A stretch of DNA of 64,000 nucleotides from Streptomyces sp. Tu 3180 (GTDB lineage Bacteria > Actinomycetota > Actinomycetes > Streptomycetales > Streptomycetaceae), in contig NZ_WOXS01000002.1 in the NCBI RefSeq assembly GCF_009852415.1, positions 5,062,001 to 5,126,000 of the forward strand, in the 5' to 3' direction. The notes beneath the pieces were generated by a model. It had not been told where the DNA came from. It saw only the letters and a list, made by a program, of their open reading frames with translations, and did no database searches. Positions 61,368-64,000 of this stretch are shown here, one piece after another. Positions within the stretch are counted from its first letter, which is position 1. Every line of letters starts with the position of its first letter. Both the position numbers and the translations under genes were made by a program.

Positions 61368-62381
61368 ATGGCCTCTGACCGACCCCGCGTGCTCTCCGGA
61401 ATCCAGCCCACCGCAGGCTCGTTCCACCTCGGCAACTACCTCGGCGCCGTCCGCCAGTGGGTGGCCCTGCAGGAGACCCACGACGCGTTCTACATGGTCG
61501 TCGACCTGCACGCGATCACGATTCCGCAGGACCCGAAGGAGCTGCGCGCCAACACCCGCCTGGCCGCCGCCCAGCTGCTGGCCGCCGGGCTCGACCCGGA
61601 CCGGTGCACGCTCTTCGTCCAGAGCCACGTCCCCGAGCACGCCCAGCTCGCCTGGGTCATGAACTGCCTCACCGGATTCGGCGAGGCCTCCCGCATGACC
61701 CAGTTCAAGGACAAGTCGGCCCGGCACGGCGCGGACCGCGCCTCCGTCGGCCTGTTCACGTACCCGGTCCTCCAGGTCGCCGACATCCTGCTGTACCAGG
61801 CCGACGAGGTGCCGGTCGGCGAGGACCAGCGCCAGCACATCGAGCTCACCCGCGACCTCGCCGAGCGCTTCAACGGCCGGTTCGGCCGGACCTTCACCCT
61901 CCCGAAGGCGTACATCCTCAAGGAGACGGCGAAGATCTACGACCTCCAGGACCCGGCGATCAAGATGAGCAAGTCGGCGTCCACGCCGAAGGGCCTCATC
62001 AACCTCCTCGACGAGCCGAAGACCACGGCGAAGAAGGTCAAGAGCGCGGTCACCGACACCGACACCGTGATCCGCTACGACGCCGAGAACAAGCCGGGGG
62101 TGAGCAACCTCCTCACGATCTACTCGACCCTCACCGGGGCGGGGATCACCGAACTGGAGGAGCGGTACGCCGGCAAGGGCTACGGCGCGCTCAAGACGGA
62201 CCTCGCCGAGGTCATGGTCGAGTTCGTGACCCCGTTCAAGGAGCGCACCCAGCAGTACCTGGACGACCCCGAGACGCTCGACTCGATCCTGGCCAAGGGC
62301 GCGGAGAAGGCGCGGGCCGTCGCCGCGGAGACCCTCGCCCAGGCGTACGACCGGGTGGGCTTCCTGCCCGCCAAGCACTGA
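61368..62381 (+). CDS. trpS: Tryptophanyl-tRNA synthetase
   Basis: 337 residues from the ATG at 61368. GAGAAT ending 7 nt upstream looks like a -10 of a leaderless mRNA; an in-frame ATG at 61359 is less likely. Class Ic synthetase: HIGH-like motif in GSFHLGNYLGAVRQW, KMSKS motif in AIKMSKSASTPKGL, and the family segments MVVDLHAITIPQDP and YPVLQVADILLYQADEVPVGEDQ. Charges tRNA-Trp. Streptomyces often carry a second, indolmycin-resistant copy elsewhere. The gene is followed by a 12-bp hairpin at 62489-62518. Confidence 0.97.
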   Translation: MASDRPRVLSGIQPTAGSFHLGNYLGAVRQWVALQETHDAFYMVVDLHAITIPQDPKELRANTRLAAAQLLAAGLDPDRCTLFVQSHVPEHAQLAWVMNCLTGFGEASRMTQFKDKSARHGADRASVGLFTYPVLQVADILLYQADEVPVGEDQRQHIELTRDLAERFNGRFGRTFTLPKAYILKETAKIYDLQDPAIKMSKSASTPKGLINLLDEPKTTAKKVKSAVTDTDTVIRYDAENKPGVSNLLTIYSTLTGAGITELEERYAGKGYGALKTDLAEVMVEFVTPFKERTQQYLDDPETLDSILAKGAEKARAVAAETLAQAYDRVGFLPAKH

Positions 62382-62488
62382 ACCGGCGCACCGGACGGGC
62401 CCGCGGCGCGGACCCGTACCACCGCACAGCGCTGCACATCACTCCGGTTGCGCCTGCCCGCATCCGGGCCGTGGTCGTACAGTCGATA

Positions 62489-62518
62489 ACCGGGTGACCG
62501 TTCCGGCGGTCACCCGGT
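62489..62518 (+). terminator. trpS terminator hairpin
   Basis: ACCGGGTGACCG (62489-62500) pairs perfectly with CGGTCACCCGGT (62507-62518); loop TTCCGG. Confidence 0.75.
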
Positions 62519-62594
62519 GCTCGCCCGGTGCCCGCCGGGGCCACGGCACCACGCTTCACCACCGCGCTTCACCACCACAACGACAGGAGACGAC

Positions 62595-63173
62595 GTGGGG
62601 ACCGTAACGATCGGTGTGTCGATCGCGGTCCCGGAGCCTCACGGCAGCCGGCTTCAGCAGCTGCGCGCGGGCTTCGGCGACGCCGCGGCGCACGGCATCC
62701 CCACGCACGTCACCCTGCTGCCGCCGACGGAGGTCGACGACGCCGAGCTGCCGGCCGTCGAGGCGCACCTGAGCGAGGTCGCCGCGGCCGGGCGGCCCTT
62801 CCCCATGCGGCTGTCGGGCACCGGCACCTTCCGGCCGCTGTCGCCGGTGGTGTTCGTCCGGATCGTCGAGGGCGCCGAGGACTGCACCCGGCTGCAGAAG
62901 CAGGTCCGCGACGCCTCCGGCCCCGTCGCCCGCGAGCTGCAGTTCCCGTACCACCCGCACGTCACCGTGGCGCACGGCATCGAGGAGGCGGCCCTGGACC
63001 GCGCCTTCGAGGACCTCGCCGACTACGAGGCCGAGTGGCCCTGCACCGGCTTCGCGCTCTACGAGCAGGGCGCCGACGGGGTGTGGCGCAAGCTGCGGGA
63101 GTTCCCCTTCGGCTCCGTCGTGGTGCCCCCGCAGGCCGGGCACGCGGACCGGGGATCCGTCTCCGCCCACTGA
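62595..63173 (+). CDS. 2'-5' RNA ligase family (2H phosphoesterase) protein
   Basis: 192 residues from the GTG at 62595, with ACAGGAG 6-7 nt upstream. The two H-x-T-x motifs that define 2H enzymes are present: THVTLLPP (about residue 39) and PHVTVAHG (about residue 122), each on a beta strand facing the same cleft. The middle contains FRPLSPVVFVRIVEGAED. Such proteins open cyclic 2',3' phosphates or reverse 2'-5' linkages in RNA. The true substrate in actinomycetes is unknown. The gene overlaps nothing and follows trpS. Confidence 0.9.
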   Translation: MGTVTIGVSIAVPEPHGSRLQQLRAGFGDAAAHGIPTHVTLLPPTEVDDAELPAVEAHLSEVAAAGRPFPMRLSGTGTFRPLSPVVFVRIVEGAEDCTRLQKQVRDASGPVARELQFPYHPHVTVAHGIEEAALDRAFEDLADYEAEWPCTGFALYEQGADGVWRKLREFPFGSVVVPPQAGHADRGSVSAH

Positions 63174-63205
63174 ACCGCGGGCCCGCGCCGCGTCCCCGCC
63201 GGGCC

Positions 63206-63961
63206 TCAGACCGGCAGCCGCCGGAACACCCCCCGCGGCAGATGCCGCAGCGCCGACATCACCACGCGCAGCGCGCCCGGCACCCACACCGTCTCCGAGC
63301 GGCGCCGCAGCCCCAGCTCGACGGCCGCCGCGACCGCCTCCGGCGTGGTGGCGAGCGGCGCCTCGGGCAGCCCGGCGGTCATCCGGGTGCGGACGAAGCC
63401 GGGGCGCACGACCATCACGTGCACGCCCGTGCCGTGCAGCGCGTCGCCCAGGCCCTGCGCGAAGGCGTCCAGGCCCGCCTTGCTGGAGCCGTAGATGAAG
63501 TTCGCGCGGCGGGCCCGCTCGCCCGCGACGGAGGACAGCACCACCAGGGAGCCGTGGCCCTGCGCCTGGAGCCCGCTCGCGCACACCAGGCCCGCCGAGA
63601 CCGCGCCCGTGTAGTTGGTCTGCGCGACGCGCACCGCGGCCTGCGGGTCCCGCTCGTCGCGGGCCTGGTCACCGAGGGTGCCGAAGGCGAGCAGCACCAT
63701 GTCGACGTCGCCCTCGGCGAAGACCTTGCCGAGCGCGTCCCCGTGACCGGCGGGGTCGAGCGCGTCGAAGGCGACGGTGCGCACCTCGGCGCCGAGGCCG
63801 CGCAGGTGCTCGGCGGCCCGGTCCAGGTCGGGGGAGGGCCGGCCGGCCAGCCACACCGTGCGGGTGCGGCGGGCGATCAGCCGGCGGGCGGTGGCCAGCG
63901 CGATCCCGGACGTGCCGCCGAGGACGAGCAGGGACTGGGGGAGGCCGAAGGCGTCCTTCAC
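63206..63961 (-). CDS. Short-chain dehydrogenase (DprE2-like)
   Basis: 251 residues from a GTG at 63961, with GGAG 5 nt upstream. SDR fold: NAD(P)-binding LVLGGTSGIALATARRL (GxxxGIA), DVDMVLLAFG, Ser in LVVLSSVAGERARRANF and catalytic Tyr/Lys in FIYGSSKAGLDAFAQGL. The C-terminal part MVVRPGFVRTRMTAGLPEAPLATTPE matches decaprenylphosphoryl-2-keto-ribose reductases (DprE2), which finish arabinofuranosyl donor synthesis with the FAD oxidase DprE1. An upstream DprE1-type gene would end at the right edge of the window (in-frame stops near 63970 and 63990), but too little is visible to call it. Confidence 0.88.
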   Translation of the reverse strand: MKDAFGLPQSLLVLGGTSGIALATARRLIARRTRTVWLAGRPSPDLDRAAEHLRGLGAEVRTVAFDALDPAGHGDALGKVFAEGDVDMVLLAFGTLGDQARDERDPQAAVRVAQTNYTGAVSAGLVCASGLQAQGHGSLVVLSSVAGERARRANFIYGSSKAGLDAFAQGLGDALHGTGVHVMVVRPGFVRTRMTAGLPEAPLATTPEAVAAAVELGLRRRSETVWVPGALRVVMSALRHLPRGVFRRLPV

Positions 63962-64000
63962 GACAGCTCCTAGGAGGGGGTCGACGGTTTCAGAGGCGGA

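Overview
The window is a contiguous piece of a Streptomyces-type (high-GC actinomycete) chromosome. The sequence is uniformly very G+C rich with strong third-position GC. GTG and TTG starts are common, many genes appear leaderless, and the order guaA - pcrA - icmB - sucCD - purNH - folD - mdh - glyA - trpS matches the conserved central part of Streptomyces chromosomes as I remember it. I saw no tRNA, rRNA, CRISPR array, transposase or prophage gene.

Layout. 1-9.2 kb: end of guaA, a PPOX-fold protein, a large membrane protein, a DoxX protein, and a divergent cell-envelope stress module (PspC-domain protein facing a PspC-fused histidine kinase and a LuxR-type response regulator). 8.1-18 kb: two NlpC/P60 wall hydrolases (one behind a c-di-AMP riboswitch), pcrA, an M23 peptidase, a lipase-like hydrolase and icmB. 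18-26.3 kb: a divergent cluster of SWIM zinc-finger, DUF5691, MoxR ATPase, DUF5682 and VWA proteins. 26.6-29.4 kb: two Ala/Pro-rich secreted proteins, one built from about 20 undecapeptide repeats. 29.8-47.7 kb: sucCD, a PerM-like membrane protein with a sigma-like regulator, purNH, folD-DUF3017, a membrane-anchored XRE regulator, mdh and a three-gene membrane cluster. 47.9-55.2 kb: a betB-betA-ABC operon for choline-to-glycine-betaine conversion and osmolyte uptake. 55.3-64 kb: tandem AhpD-fold genes divergent from a MocR regulator, a YgiB/YgiC-like lipoprotein and ligase pair, glyA behind a ZTP riboswitch, trpS, a 2H phosphoesterase and a DprE2-like reductase.

Strongest lead. The SWIM/DUF5691 and MoxR/DUF5682/VWA arms share a 132-bp intergenic region. 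It holds two inverted copies of TTGTCAGTG. The copy reading towards SWIM is followed after exactly 8 nt by TACCTT, a full match to the DNA-damage promoter consensus used by PafBC in actinobacteria (RecA-NDp type), and lies 7 nt from the ATG. The copy reading towards MoxR has a weaker -10. pcrA has a near-match of the same promoter. I infer that this poorly understood MoxR-VWA system, which resembles the E. coli yehLMPQ genes, is DNA-damage inducible here. A 20-codon ORF is interlocked by ATGA overlaps between DUF5682 and VWA.

Other notable signals: two riboswitches (c-di-AMP and ZTP), a 16-residue motif shared by the C-terminus of one protein and the N-terminus of its neighbour, the undecapeptide-repeat secreted protein, and a G-run frameshift that splits a Pro-rich membrane protein gene. 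One-carbon and purine genes (guaA, purN, purH, folD, glyA) and TCA-cycle genes (sucC, sucD, mdh) are scattered through the window as separate transcription units.
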